Assembly: GCF_029168945.1 (NCBI RefSeq)
Contig: NC_083607.1
Location: forward strand, 36,503,257 to 36,567,256
Source of the DNA: Cannabis sativa
Lineage: Eukaryota; Streptophyta; Magnoliopsida; Rosales; Cannabaceae
Length of the DNA: 64,000 nt
Direction: 5' to 3'
This document shows positions 9,901-20,607 of the stretch, piece after piece. The translations under genes and the position numbers were made by a program. The notes below the pieces were generated by a model. That model saw nothing but the letters and a program-made list of their open reading frames with translations, ran no database searches and was not told where the DNA came from. How positions within the stretch are numbered: position 1 is the first letter of the stretch; the number at the start of each line of letters is the position of its first letter.

Positions 9901-12742
9901 AACAGAAGACATCAAAATGTAATTTTCAATTTTCAAAAACAATTTTTTTTGTCTAACATATTATATTTTACATTTTCGCTCACATACCTAGACCCAGACC
10001 CGGGACCTGGGACCTCAGACCCCGAACTCAGGACCCCGGACCCCGGACCGAGGTCCCTTGGACCCGAACCCCGACCCCGAACTTAGACTCGGACCCCAAA
10101 CCTGGACCCTGAACCCAGAACCCAAACCAAGATCCGAACTCGGACCTAGACCCCATACCCAAACCTCGGACCCCAACCCTGAACCTGAACCCGGTCCCGG
10201 ACTTGGACTCCAGACCCGAATCCCCAGACCCCGACCCGAACCTCAAACTCGAACCTGAGACCCGGACCAAGTCCCCGGACTTGGACCCAGACCAAGTCTA
10301 GATCCGAGCCGAGTTTGAGTCTGGGTTTGGGGTCTGGGACCAGGTGCGGGTCTGGGTTCGGGTCTAAGATTCAATCCCAAGTTGGATGTGTTCATGTCAT
10401 GGTATGGTGTAAACTATTGATTTTTTTTAGTAAAAAAAAATCTGAAAAGAGTTTTAGAAAAACTTGAGTCAAACACCATTAAATTTTTAAAATGATAAAA
10501 AAAAAACTATTTTTTGTTCTCACTTTTAAAACACAAAAATTTAAAAACTGAAAATACAGCCAAACAGCCTCTTACCTTCTTCACCATAATGTGCAGCCAA
10601 GACGTCATCAGGAATTCCTTGCATACCATATATTTCAATTTCTGTAGATTCTCTCCCTGATTTTGCATTGGGAACCCTGGATTGTCAAAACAAATGAACA
10701 ATGGTCAATGATATAGATATATATTACATAAAAAGAAAAACTATAAGATACATTTAGACCACTACGCACACAACCCCCAACCAAATGAGGTAGTCTCAAC
10801 TGGAAACTGTAACAATCAGAATTTTAAAAAGAAAAAGAAATAAGGAAAGAAAAACATAAAAGAGCTTAAGGTGAAGGCCCTAGAAAATATTATGGCATTA
10901 GGGATCAAAATATACTATCACCATTCTTGTGGCGTCATCCATTGCATATTTATTTACTTCAAAAGTATTATTTAGATGAAGGCATCTTTGGAATGCCTCC
11001 TAAAATAACCCAGCAAACAAGTAAATATCCTTGGGCCTGTAGTTACGCAAACATTGGGAGCTTTGAACTCTCCACATTGAGAGAGAAAAAATAAAGCCAA
11101 GCGCAGGGAAATCATATTGAAATTAAATAAGGAAAGTCATGCAAGGATAATAATAATATTCATAATACTAATGCATATGCATATGCATATGCCTCATGAT
11201 AATTGTCAGATAAACATTACGAAAAAGATTGATCTGTCCCAAACAAAACCCTGAACTAAACTTGCTAGCCTCCCGAATAATCAGACGCCCTTTGCTCACA
11301 CACCCCAAGGGCTATCATATCACACAAATAACATTCTAGACACCAAAATATTCTTATATTAACCGTTTCCACAGTCTTATTGCCTTTGCCGCTATCCTAT
11401 GGAATCAATAAATCAATACTACATCATTCGAGTATAATCAGCCATACATACTACATCAAAATTCAAAATGACAATCAATCAAAACTTATATAAAAAACAA
11501 AGAAAATTGATTGGAGAAAGAATGATATGCACACAATAATAATAATAATAATAACAGGAAAGGATGATGACCCTTATGAGACTATTTAAGAAACGATAAT
11601 TACAAACAACATCATATTACCGTTCCCCAATTCCCAAAATGTTATAAGAAAGGTAATCTTAAAGTCTTAAACCACACAAACAAACAAAGAAATTATCAGC
11701 AGGAAGTCAGATTGTCCATCCATGAATAAATTGAGATACAAGAAACAATTTAACCAATAACCCTTTAAAATTGAACTGAACAACTTAATAGGAATTATTG
11801 TTTAGGCATACCCAGTTATTATCACATACACGTTACAGTATAGTCCCAGAACAAAACAAACAAATAGAAAAAGAAATTTCATAAAACCCATCACTGTTTC
11901 AGTGATCCGTGCTTGTACCAGAATTTTATGTATCCCCGAATAAAATCCAGCATAAGGAAAATCTCAAACTCAATTAGAGATCTTATCTTCTTTTGTAGTT
12001 TTAAGTTTAACGATCCCGACATCAATCAATTTACCAAAATCATTTGTTTATAAATATTTAATCTTTTAACCTAACATATACATATACATATCCATACATA
12101 AACTCATAATAGAAAAAGAAAAAGAAAAATCACAACAACAACTTGTATTAATGGAAAGGTAATATGAGGAAGTTGTTAGGAGAAAAGCCAGGAAAACCCA
12201 AAGGAAATTAGATATTTAGAAGAAAAAGAAATACTCCAACCCCTAATCAAATCAGTAACTACTTTATACACTTCTTAAAGATGCATACTCATGTTGCTAC
12301 CCAGTTAATTTATTTTGTCCCATAAATCCTCCGTGACTTCAAGAACATGTTATATTAAAACCTGAAGAACTATTTTCCATTGTTTTCTCTATTGCCTAAA
12401 CTCCCCCTCTTTTCTGTGGAACCTATAAAGCAAATTCTATGATAAAAATTGTTTCGTTATCTAGAGAATGAATGAAATTTCATAACTTGATGAGATCACA
12501 TTTAAAAATACGAAAAATTGAATAGAAGAAGAAGAAGAAAATACGAACTTGGTGACGCTCTCCTTGTGGACCTGGAGGACGTGAATGGCCATACCACTGG
12601 CAGTAGAGAGTTTCTTGTGACAGACATGACACTTAAAGTGCTTAGCTTTCTGGTGCTGAACCAATATCTTCTCGTCGTCGAACTCTCTATCGCAGTAGTA
12701 GCACCACACCTTCGAGGCAACCCTCTTCTTCTTCTTTCCCAT
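6922..12742 (-). CDS. SUF4: SUF4-like C2H2 zinc-finger protein, seven exons
   Basis: The exons, in transcript order, are 12742-12549, 10676-10576, 9529-9406, 9232-8856, 8045-7894, 7793-7740 and 6993-6922 (stop TAG). All six introns are GT-AG, the phases join cleanly, and the CDS is 1074 nt, giving 357 residues, close to Arabidopsis SUPPRESSOR OF FRIGIDA 4. The N-terminus MGKKKKR is followed by two C2H2 fingers (C14, C17, H30, H35 and C38, C41, H54, H59). A long Pro/Gln/Ser-rich middle has PLFPV repeats, and the C-terminus has [16 protein letters not shown] and ends [14 protein letters not shown]. In Arabidopsis SUF4 is a nuclear DNA-binding protein that works with FRIGIDA to activate FLC and delay flowering; that role is known from the family and inferred here. 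The start is the conserved first Met. Intron 1 is 1.87 kb and intron 2 carries a 0.7-kb insertion. No disabling change is seen. Confidence 0.93.
9850..10572. mobile_element. non-autonomous DNA-transposon-like insertion in SUF4 intron 2
   Basis: The left edge reads GGGGTCGTTTGGCCAAAT and the right edge, reverse-complemented, reads GAGGCTGTTTGGCTGTAT, giving imperfect terminal inverted repeats that continue into oligo-A/T on both sides. The interior is the GACCC-type minisatellite. No transposase is present. The right end is 4 bp from the exon 2 donor (exon ends 10576). A clear target duplication is not visible, so the superfamily (hAT or PIF/Harbinger) stays open. Confidence 0.6.
9991..10367. 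repeat. GC-rich GACCC/GGTCT minisatellite with strand switch
   Basis: Degenerate 5-6 bp units (GACCC, GGACC, GAACC) run along the plus strand to about 10290. The last 60-70 bases switch to the complementary sense (GGGTCTGGG, GGGTTCGGG), so the array can fold back on itself. Open frames of 66-80 residues on both strands are composition artefacts. Confidence 0.85.
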
Positions 12743-13265
12743 TAAGGCCTTCTAAAACTCGCTAGGGTTACCGATTGTTGACTCCGATGGCCCTCTCTTC
12801 CTCCTTGCTTTGGGTTTTCGGATTCCTATTATTTATTCTCTCTCTATTTCTAGTTTTTTTTGTTCTGTTTTTTTTTTTTTTTAAAGCACCTTTCTTTTAG
12901 GTTATATATAAATTAGGAACAAACAGCCAGTTCTATTTTATTTAGTGGTAATTAAGTTAAACACTATATCAAATTTTAAATTTTGATAATTTTTTATATA
13001 AACTTTTTCTCTAATAATATCAGTGATTTTTTTACTCTTAAAGAAACAAAATAAATTAATATTATAGAATTCTAATTTTTCAAATTATTTTAAATTTAAT
13101 AAATGATAATTTTTAATTAATTAATTTATTATAAATGTATATTATTAAATCATGATCATGATCATTCTCAATAAGTTTTTACATCCTCGTTATCATATCT
13201 CATTTTTAATCATGATCATTCTTAATAGATTTTTACATAAAAATATTATTAAATAATGAGTTAAC
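12743..13265 (-). promoter_or_regulatory. 5' flank of SUF4-like gene, then AT-rich spacer
   Basis: The first 160 or so bases upstream of the ATG have a CT/GA-rich leader on the transcribed strand with an AACCCTAGCGAG motif, common in plant 5' UTRs. A homopolymer T tract lies at about 12870-12882. No convincing TATA box can be pinned. From 12900 to 13265 the sequence is AT-rich with no gene. Confidence 0.4.
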
Positions 13266-13490
13266 TGTTATAAATATTAATAATTATGTGGATGTTCAAA
13301 TCTTTTATTTATTACCATGAACTGTAATCAACATTCCTCTTTTCCTTAGTTTCCCTTTTTCTTAGTTTCTTAATATCTCACTCTTGTATTAGTATAAATA
13401 GGGGTTCACCCCATTGGAATAAACAACTCAGAAATTCTCATTCACTTTCTCTTTCTCTCTTCATCTTCTTCTTCTTTCTTCTCATCTACT
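13266..13490 (+). repeat. 5' LTR of the Copia element
   Basis: It starts TGTTATAAATATT. A TATA-like GTATAAATAGGGG lies at about 13392-13404 and is followed by a TTC/CTT-rich leader. It matches 18285-18509 over its full length with five substitutions and no gaps. Confidence 0.92.
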
Positions 13491-13563
13491 ATCAGCACGA
13501 GTCTCTGCCCAAGCTTCAAGCATGAATCTCTGCCTAAGACCCAATGTATGTATTTTGTTAAAG

Positions 13564-16500
13564 TTCTTGAATTGTTTCAAAGTCACGATACACTAATTAT
13601 ATATTTATATATATACTCATCTGACTGAAACAATTTCAAGAATCATTTTGGTTTCCTTTTTCTTTTTATCTATATATCTATATATTATATATGTATGTAT
13701 ATGTTTTTATATATTTATTATTAATTTCATATATATATTATGTTCTTATCATTCATAATATTTACAATATATGTGTGCCTATGATATGATAGAGAAAATC
13801 TATATAAATTATACATATATCCAAAAGATTATGTATTATCGATAAAATATTGCATATATCCTAAAGATTATGCATCATCGATAAAATCTTGCATATATCC
13901 TAAAGATTATGCAAACGTAATATTCATTATATAGTTGATGGATATATAATGAAGAGATGAATACATATTTATATATATGTTATTGTATTCTTTGAGGACA
14001 ATGAAAAGTAATCTAATATCGATATAGATTTTGACAAACATTTCCTGAAGTAAATGTTTTATATTTGTCAAAAAAAAAAATGATTGTATTTATGTGAATA
14101 CAACTAAAGAATCATTAAAAATGATTATTATTGATGCAATTTTATAGTGGGTTTTGAATATCCAAAACAAATATTAAGAAAATTGCATTGAAACATCAAA
14201 GTATAAGAATAACAATGAGCATGACTAATGTTATTTAAATACATGAGGCATGTATTTATTGTTCATCATTCCCTGCAGAGAATGATAGGAATTGAAGTCA
14301 ATTACTTTTAAAGATTCCTCGTATTAGTCATGTTATTATACATTGTTATTACTTGCAATGTTGGAAATTATTGAATCTGACATATATTAAAGATTAAATT
14401 TTGCATACATCTTGGAGACTATGCAAAAATTGCATTCATATATTCTTTGAAATATCGTAAAAGAAATTGTTGAATAATTTTTTATATTTTTATGGATGAA
14501 CAAGTAATAAATTTTTAAGAAATTTATAATAATGTTCTACTTGCTCAACGTCATTCCCCGAAGTGAATGTAATGATTTTAAATAATCAATGACATTATTT
14601 ACTACTCAAATATTTCCAGAAAAAAGTGAAAACAACCAAAAGATGAGATACCACACACAATCAAAGTGCATGAAATCTATATATCATGTGTGGAATTGAA
14701 TAATAGTGGTCGCGTACTTGTAGTACGGACACACTTATAATCAAGATAAAAGTATACTTGATTATTTAATAGAATGTGAATTGTACAAACTTATTGTACA
14801 TTTAGAATATTTAAATATCATTACCTAAAGAGAATGAATAGGCATGAAATTCTATTTCAAAGAATATAGATTTCACATATATTGGTAATGCTAGAAGCAA
14901 ATTAATATATACATATTTTATTATTTCTTGAAATCAATAGTTTCAAACTATTGTTAGTACAGGATATGTATATATATAGTTACTATATAATTCAGTTTGC
15001 ATATTCCCAAAAGTGGATATATAATTTACTAATATTTGTTAGTGATCCAATATAATCAAAGTGATAAAGAATCACAAAATGATTATTTGAAAAGCTTCCT
15101 GAAGAAGTACTCTTACATACAATTGCTACTTTGAGTAGTAAAATATCTTAGTATGTACCTAGATGTATAACTTTTATCTAGTTATGAAAGTAATAAGAGA
15201 TGACTTATTATATGTACTGGTTGTACATTTAAATATATAATATATCAAGTCATGATAATTAGACTGATGAATAGTCTATTAATAAATTAGACGACTTGTT
15301 AAAAAGATACCAGGAAACATGAATGATATATTATGGTTATATCTATTTGACCATTATAACAACATGATGAAGTTGTCATGTACATTTTACATTATACACA
15401 TCATTGAATTGATGATAGTGATTCCTGAAGAAATATAAAGTTTGATAAACATAATAGTGACTCCTGAAGAGTGTATATGTTTTGGAGAATAATATAATTA
15501 TATTATTCGTGTATATAAAAATGAAACTTGTAATGATTATGTTGTAATGAATTTACATTACATTTTGAAAGTTTCATTGAAATACAAATTATAGTGAACC
15601 TGAAGTTCATGAATTGAATTATTTTGACATGATCAATCATATGCAATAAATTGTCAAAGAATTTGACTAAATTTTGTTGAAGAACCAGAAGATTCTTCTC
15701 ATTGTTATTTATAAGGCTCAAAAGAAGAATGTGCATATATTTCCACATAGAAAATATTTAAATTATATTTTCTTAACAATCTTGAGCCATTGTTAGATTT
15801 TTATTGCATAGTTTCTTATCGATGTGATAAGATTATATGATCATGCATTTACAAAATGTGTAAATTTATGTATTTCTAATTATACACGTATGACTCATTC
15901 TTAGAAATGAATTAAGTTCATAAGTATTGAACTTGAAACTGAAGTTATTGAACCTGAAGTTCAATGTCATATAATATATATGAGTTTAAATAGATATTGA
16001 TTCATTGTGATATATTGAAATCCCTACAGGTGTATTAATATTATTAGATATCACAATTTTTAAAAATTCTCTCGATCAGGGGGAGAGAAGCAGTTGGGAT
16101 CGATGATAATTTTTGAAAAATGATCCTTGCACAAAGTATATAAGAACAGTATAGTTCAAAATGATATATACCAACTGCAAATCAATATTATTCAAAGTTG
16201 AGATAGAATGAGTTGAAAACGTCTGAAGCGTAAATGAACAATGTAGAAATTATTAATAAATGTTCATTTGATTTGCCCTGAAGTTGTTAAATCTAGAGGT
16301 ACTCATGGAGATACCTTAATGTTATAAAGTATTAAAATGATAACCGTGATGAAAACGGTACTTGAAAAGACTCCCAAGAGAAGTTAGACATAACACATTT
16401 GATCATAATTGAATCCCTGAAGTGATTCTATATAGGTACCTATAAATGATAAACATATTTGAAAAATATGTAATTTAAAGAGATCTCTATAAGTTATGTC

Positions 16501-17330
16501 AATATGGGAGGAAATTATCATTTATTGAAATTTTTGTCGACAATAAATATTGAATGTTTGCATATGCAATAAACTAACATGAGATAGCAAGGATCATGGT
16601 ATTAGATTTGTCGAGAATCATCGACATACATTTTGATTTTTGGCCAAAAGATTATGACGCAATCCAGACAAATTTACTCACATAAAGTGAAGTAAGACCT
16701 GTAGGGTGTGCAAATAAATATTTCTAATGAGAAATTTGCATATATGTATTTGTACATAATGAATTGTTGTACAAAGTTTGCATAGACATGAGATTGATTG
16801 AAGTAAGGCTTAAATATTGAGAAAATATAATCATGATTTGATTATAGCCTGGAATATATTTTATGAGGATTTATAAGCGTCACATAAATGTTGCAACAAA
16901 AGGTTATTTATTTGGAGCTCCTAATATAGTGAGAATTTGAAATAAGCCTTATCTAAAAATTCTAGAAGAATTTAATACATGTCTTAAGTGATATAAATTC
17001 TAAGTCGCGCGCACTATATGACAAAGATCTTTGTATGAAATAAAGACATGTAAGTAAATTATTATTTGAAAAATACGTATGGTTGTCTATGCAGTATAAA
17101 TACGTAAATTATACGTTGTGATAGACTCTTGAAGAGTTTTTGATTAATTTTCAAAACAAACTTTTATTTCTTTTGTATATCGAGAAATATTAAATGTATA
17201 AAGTTTGTTCATTAGTATTGAAGTCCTGAAGTACTTCATATGTATTAAGAATTATAGATATATGATCATTTGATATGAAAATTAAGATCATACAACAAGA
17301 TGGAACAAATATATGGTCTTGGAGTACCAT
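13564..17330 (+). repeat. array of short hairpins with a conserved CCTGAAGT-like loop
   Basis: Perfect or near-perfect arms flank a similar loop again and again. Those with exactly 8-nt loops are at 14036-14059 (AAACATTT/AAATGTTT, loop CCTGAAGT), 14265-14286 (loop CCTGCAGA), 14552-14569 (CCCGAAGT), 14818-14837 (CCTAAAGA, one mismatch), 15001-15020 (CCAAAAGT, one G-T pair), 15679-15698 (CCAGAAGA), 15775-15796 (CTTGAGCC), 16411-16428 (CCTGAAGT), 17219-17238 (CCTGAAGT) and 17313-17330 (CTTGGAGT). Longer 12-nt loops containing CCTAAAGA-like cores are at 13811-13836, 13889-13914 and 14399-14428 (9-bp stem). 15947-15965 has a 7-bp stem around CTGAA. Many other inverted repeats fill the gaps, for example 13564-13579 with 13626-13642, and 14845-14855 with 14866-14875. 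Confidence 0.85.
13811..13914 (+). repeat. three ~39-bp tandem units, each a hairpin
   Basis: Three consecutive units share CATATATCC(A/T)AAAGATTATG and differ in the outer arms: ATACATA/TATGTAT, TGCATA/TATGCA and TTGCATA/TATGCAA. The arms change together, so pairing is kept in each copy. Confidence 0.9.
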
Positions 17331-17640
17331 CATTATCACAAACAAAAATTTATATTATCATTAATGTGTTATGTTCATATCTACTTGAAATGTTAAATTT
17401 TAGTATGAACAAGATTGTATATACACATGAATGATACAATTAGTTGGATAAAGATTAATGTTCCACGAACCCCTCATCTATAATTTAGAAGTCCATACAT
17501 ACTCTGGAAGAGTTATAGAAAATATATGATCAAAGATTGTATATTGTGATATTTTAAAAGTGATAACAATAATCTTATGAGATTTATTATCACCAAAAGA
17601 ATTATGGATCATATGTGCATGAGGGGGAGACATATTCATG

Positions 17641-17813
17641 TTGCACTCTTTTTCCCTTAGCTCAGGTTTTGTCCCACTGGGTTTTCCTGGCAAGGTTTTT
17701 AACGAGGCAACTTGCAAATAGTTATGAATATGAAATATATATTGTACTCTTTTTTCCCTTAGCTCAGATTTTGTCCCACTGGGTTTTTCTGGCAAGGTTT
17801 TTAACGAGGCAAC
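17641..17813 (+). repeat. duplicated Copia 3'-region motif
   Basis: Two copies of a block of about 71 bp (17641-17711 and 17742-17813) share CTCTTTTTTCCCTTAGCTC, GTCCCACTGGGTTTT and AACGAGGCAAC. A third, diverged copy is at about 18206-18262. This block is commonly seen near the 3' end of plant Copia elements. Mirror-image open frames of 67-105 residues on either strand come from the repeat. Confidence 0.85.
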
Positions 17814-17944
17814 TATAAATCATGTTAACATACTTGCATTTTATGAAGCAAGTAGAGAATGTGTGTGAGTGAGATCATTGACATAGCATATTTGGGAAAC
17901 ATATGAATTGCACTCAATAAAGAAGTATCAACCCAAGCAATTCT

Positions 17945-18215
17945 CTATGGATAATACTGCTTGCATCGCTCAACTAAAAGGATGGTACATTGAAGGAGAT
18001 AGAGTTAGAACACATTTCACGAAATTCTTCTTTATACGCTTCAAGAAAATACATATTGGTGTTCAACATATTTAATCAAGTGTCAATCTTGCAAACTTAT
18101 TCACAAAGTTATTACCAACATCAACATTTGAAAAGACGGCAGACAAGATCGAAATTCGTCGATTAGAAGATCTCCACAAATGCCTAAATGAGGGGGAGTT
18201 AGTTTACACTATACT
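17945..18215 (+). pseudogene. Copia RNase H C-terminal relic
   Basis: One frame reads MDNTACIAQLKGWYIEGDRV, then KFFFIRFKKIHIGVQHI, a TAA stop, and then NLANLFTKLLPTSTFEK...RRLEDL. These match the usual end of Copia RNase H (DN.A.IAQ, GYIKGDR, KFFYTHEL, IRSSDNLADLFTK, PTSTF). It lies between the second and third copies of the 3'-region motif. Its better preservation compared with the rest of the interior is notable. No upstream reading frame connects to it. Confidence 0.85.
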
Positions 18216-18270
18216 CTTTTTCCTTTGATCAAGTTTTCAGCAAGATGCTTAATAAGGCAGTTATTATGGA

Positions 18271-18284
18271 CATCCAAGGGAGAG
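18271..18284 (+). other. polypurine tract of the Copia element
   Basis: CCAAGGGAGAG ends exactly at the first base of the 3' LTR (TGTTATAAAT at 18285). This position and composition fit the plus-strand primer. Confidence 0.8.
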
Positions 18285-18509
18285 TGTTATAAATATTAAT
18301 AATTATGTGGATGTCCAAATCTTTTATTTATTACCATGAATTGTAATCAACATTCATCTTTTCCTTAATTTCCCTTTTTCTTAGTTTCTTAATATCTCAC
18401 TCTTGTATTTGTATAAATAGGGGTTCACCCCATTGGAATAAACAACTCAGAAATTCTCATTCACTTTCTCTTTCTCTCTTCATCTTCTTCTTCTTTCTTC
18501 TCATCTACT
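18285..18509 (+). repeat. 3' LTR of the Copia element
   Basis: It is the same length as the 5' LTR, with five substitutions. Its right border is taken where similarity to 13266-13490 stops (after CATCTACT). Confidence 0.9.
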
Positions 18510-19373
18510 TTATATTATTTTATATTATTTTATAACATTAACTACTTAATTTTATGTATAGTAAATTTGCAATTTCTATGTTTTCCTTGTAAAGGAAATG
18601 TACAAAATAAAATTTATTAATTAATAATAAAAAAATAGATACAATTGTATCTAAAAATATTTAAATTCATATGTATTTTTAGATCTTTTAATTAACTTAT
18701 ATATTTTTAAATTTTTATAATCATTTAATTAAAGAGCTATCTTTAAACTTATAGTAAAGAAAAGAATGAAAGTTATAAAATTGTCACATAAAATAAAAAT
18801 ATAAAAAGGAACACAATCGATAAATTCATAGAAAACTCATCATGTAATTTCAAAACTTTTAAAAAAATTATAGTGAAAACTTTAAATTTAATTAATTAAT
18901 AAGTATAAATTATTAAAATAGAATAAAAATTAAGAAAAATAAATAGAATAGATAATAGTTTGTAGAGATTTTCAGTAATGTTCAAATAATAATTAGAGAC
19001 CAAAATATTATGAACTTAATATTGAAGTGAATTAAAAATAATAAACTAACTATGAATTGATCACATAAAAAGTGTTAATTTTTTTTTTCAAAGAATATTA
19101 AATAAAAATGTATTATCATATGGTGTATGTATGCATGATAAATGAAGAGGAAGTTTAAAAACATGGCAATTCCTTCTAACAAACAAAATATTAGGACACA
19201 ATAAAATACAATAATGCATGAATGATTGAAAAAAAAAATTAGGTAAAAAATTACTTTAAACACTAATAATCCAATGAATGACACTTATATAATATTAAAA
19301 TAATATAAAAAATACTTATATAAAAATAAACAATTCTAATAAATATAAAAGAAAGAGATGAACATTTTGTAAA
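18510..19373. other. AT-rich spacer, no gene seen
   Basis: Over 80 percent A/T by eye, with homopolymer runs and no domain-bearing frame. The last five bases (GTAAA, 19369-19373) are the left target duplication candidate of Tat element A; the right side has ATAAA. Confidence 0.6.
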
Positions 19374-20102
19374 TGTTGACCGAGATTTTCGGCAACCGAT
19401 TTAATAATATATATGAGAAAGCTGTAGGAAGTTTAATGCATGAGATTTTTACGTGGTTGGGGCATTAATGAGCCTTAGTCCACGAGTCTTTTTTATTTAT
19501 GAGAGTATTTATTACAGAGAATGTTCTTTGTAGTTTTTCTCTCTTTTTTCCTCACAAACCCAGAATTCTAGACCCCTGTCTTAATGTGTTGGGGGGTATT
19601 TATAGTATTTTTCTTGGGTGATCCCTAGAACCGAACTTCTTGTCTTTTTGTGTATTTTCAGTAGGAGCACACATTCCCAACAGATACAAAATGGGGAATG
19701 CATGGTTTATACCCTAGGTATCTTAGGGGTTAGGTGGATATAATCCTTTATCCCTTCTTGACTGATGTGATCCCTCATAAAGTAGCCGTCACTAGGCTTA
19801 TTAATCATAGCGTGATAGCTGCAGAAGAGGGGTTACGTCGTCAGACGTAATGCTTATGGCAGTTTCAATACGTCTTCTCTCATGCGGCATTAAATGCGAG
19901 GTGACTGTTCAAATGGAGTCTGGTGCCTCATGGAGGTGCTTTGCCATAACTCTGTCTTCCGGGAGTACGTGGAGCCCTCATATCTTCTCCGGGAGGTATT
20001 TTCTTGTTGATACTCTTGATCCAAAAAGGCTTACCATATTTTTCAAATCCACGTGTCGCAGTCGCATTGGTCCACGTATTTTGGGCAAAATTAAGGGCAA
20101 CA
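19374..20102 (-). repeat. LTR of element A (3' LTR relative to pol)
   Basis: It begins TGTTGACCGAG and ends AAGGGCAACA. At 729 bp it is longer than its 614-bp partner at 34141-34754, which lacks about 130 bp around the CGTCAGACGTAA...CTCATGCGGC part. Element B LTRs also carry that part, so the partner lost it. Confidence 0.92.
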
Positions 20103-20117
20103 TTTACCCCCCAAGCC
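20103..20117 (-). other. polypurine tract of element A
   Basis: On the minus strand the sequence is GGCTTGGGGGGTAAA, directly abutting the LTR (TGTTGCCC). Element B has the same tract at 50728-50742. Confidence 0.85.
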
Positions 20118-20429
20118 TTGTTTGGTGGGAAGTAAACGAGACTTGCTTAGGTGCCTCCAGCTATCTTATTGATTACCTGGCACGTGCTTCGGTCGTGTGG
20201 GATGCATTTATGACAATCATCATTACAGTTTTTGCTTTTTACAGGCAACGATTCGCTTTCCATCCATTAATGATCCGGCGCATTTAATGGGTGTCAATCC
20301 AATACTCAAGTGTTTCCAGCCGCTCTGATGAGCGCTTATCCCAACCGTTAGATCTGTAGAATACGAATCAATTGCTATTCTCACCCTACGATGATGCCTG
20401 ATCATAATTGCTTCACACCTGTTCTGGCC

Positions 20430-20436
20430 TATAAAA
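20430..20436 (+). promoter_or_regulatory. TATA box of the antisense gene in element A
   Basis: TATAAAA within GGCCTATAAAATGC lies about 175 bases upstream of a GTAAGT donor at 20608. Element B has the aligned sequence GGCCTACAAAAGCC at about 51055-51068. The position, the downstream CT-rich leader and the conserved intron make it a credible core promoter; transcription is inferred. Confidence 0.6.
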
Positions 20437-20607
20437 TGCAGCCTTTTCCTTTCATTTGGTTACTTTCACTAGTTTGCCAAATTTTCTCAAAGCCCTTACA
20501 GAGAGAAAAAATTCCAAACACCATAGATTTCTTGCTGCTCTTCCTTCGCCGCTGCCAGTCTTCGTTATACCGTCGATCAACAGCGACCTCCAGCTCTCAA
20601 CCTTCAT

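Larger units (their letters stand above)
13266..18509 (+). mobile_element. Copia (Ivana-like) element with non-coding interior
   Basis: Two 225-bp LTRs starting TGTTATAAAT (13266 and 18285) bound a 4.8-kb interior. The only recognisable coding relic is a Copia RNase H tail near the 3' end, followed by a purine tract directly before the 3' LTR. The PBS after the 5' LTR (TATCAGCACGAG) resembles a damaged initiator-Met type site (TGGTATCAGAGC). I count five base differences between the LTRs (about 2%), so insertion was recent, yet gag, protease, integrase and most of RT are unrecognisable. It therefore probably moved as a non-autonomous derivative. No clean target duplication was found. Confidence 0.8.

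Noticed and set aside
10028..10270. Overlapping 66-80 residue open frames rich in Pro/Asp/Gly on both strands
   Set aside because: They are readings of the GACCC minisatellite in an intron. Length follows from the lack of stops in the repeat, with no start context or domain.
16432..17030. Short perfect palindromes such as TATAGGTACCTATA, TTGCATATGCAA and ACAAAGATCTTTGT
   Set aside because: Real, but in AT-rich sequence isolated palindromes of this size are expected sometimes. I keep only the hairpins that share the CCTGAAGT-like loop as the main claim.
17478..17818. Two mirror-image open frames of 67-105 residues
   Set aside because: Both are translations of the duplicated non-coding 3' motif of the Copia element.
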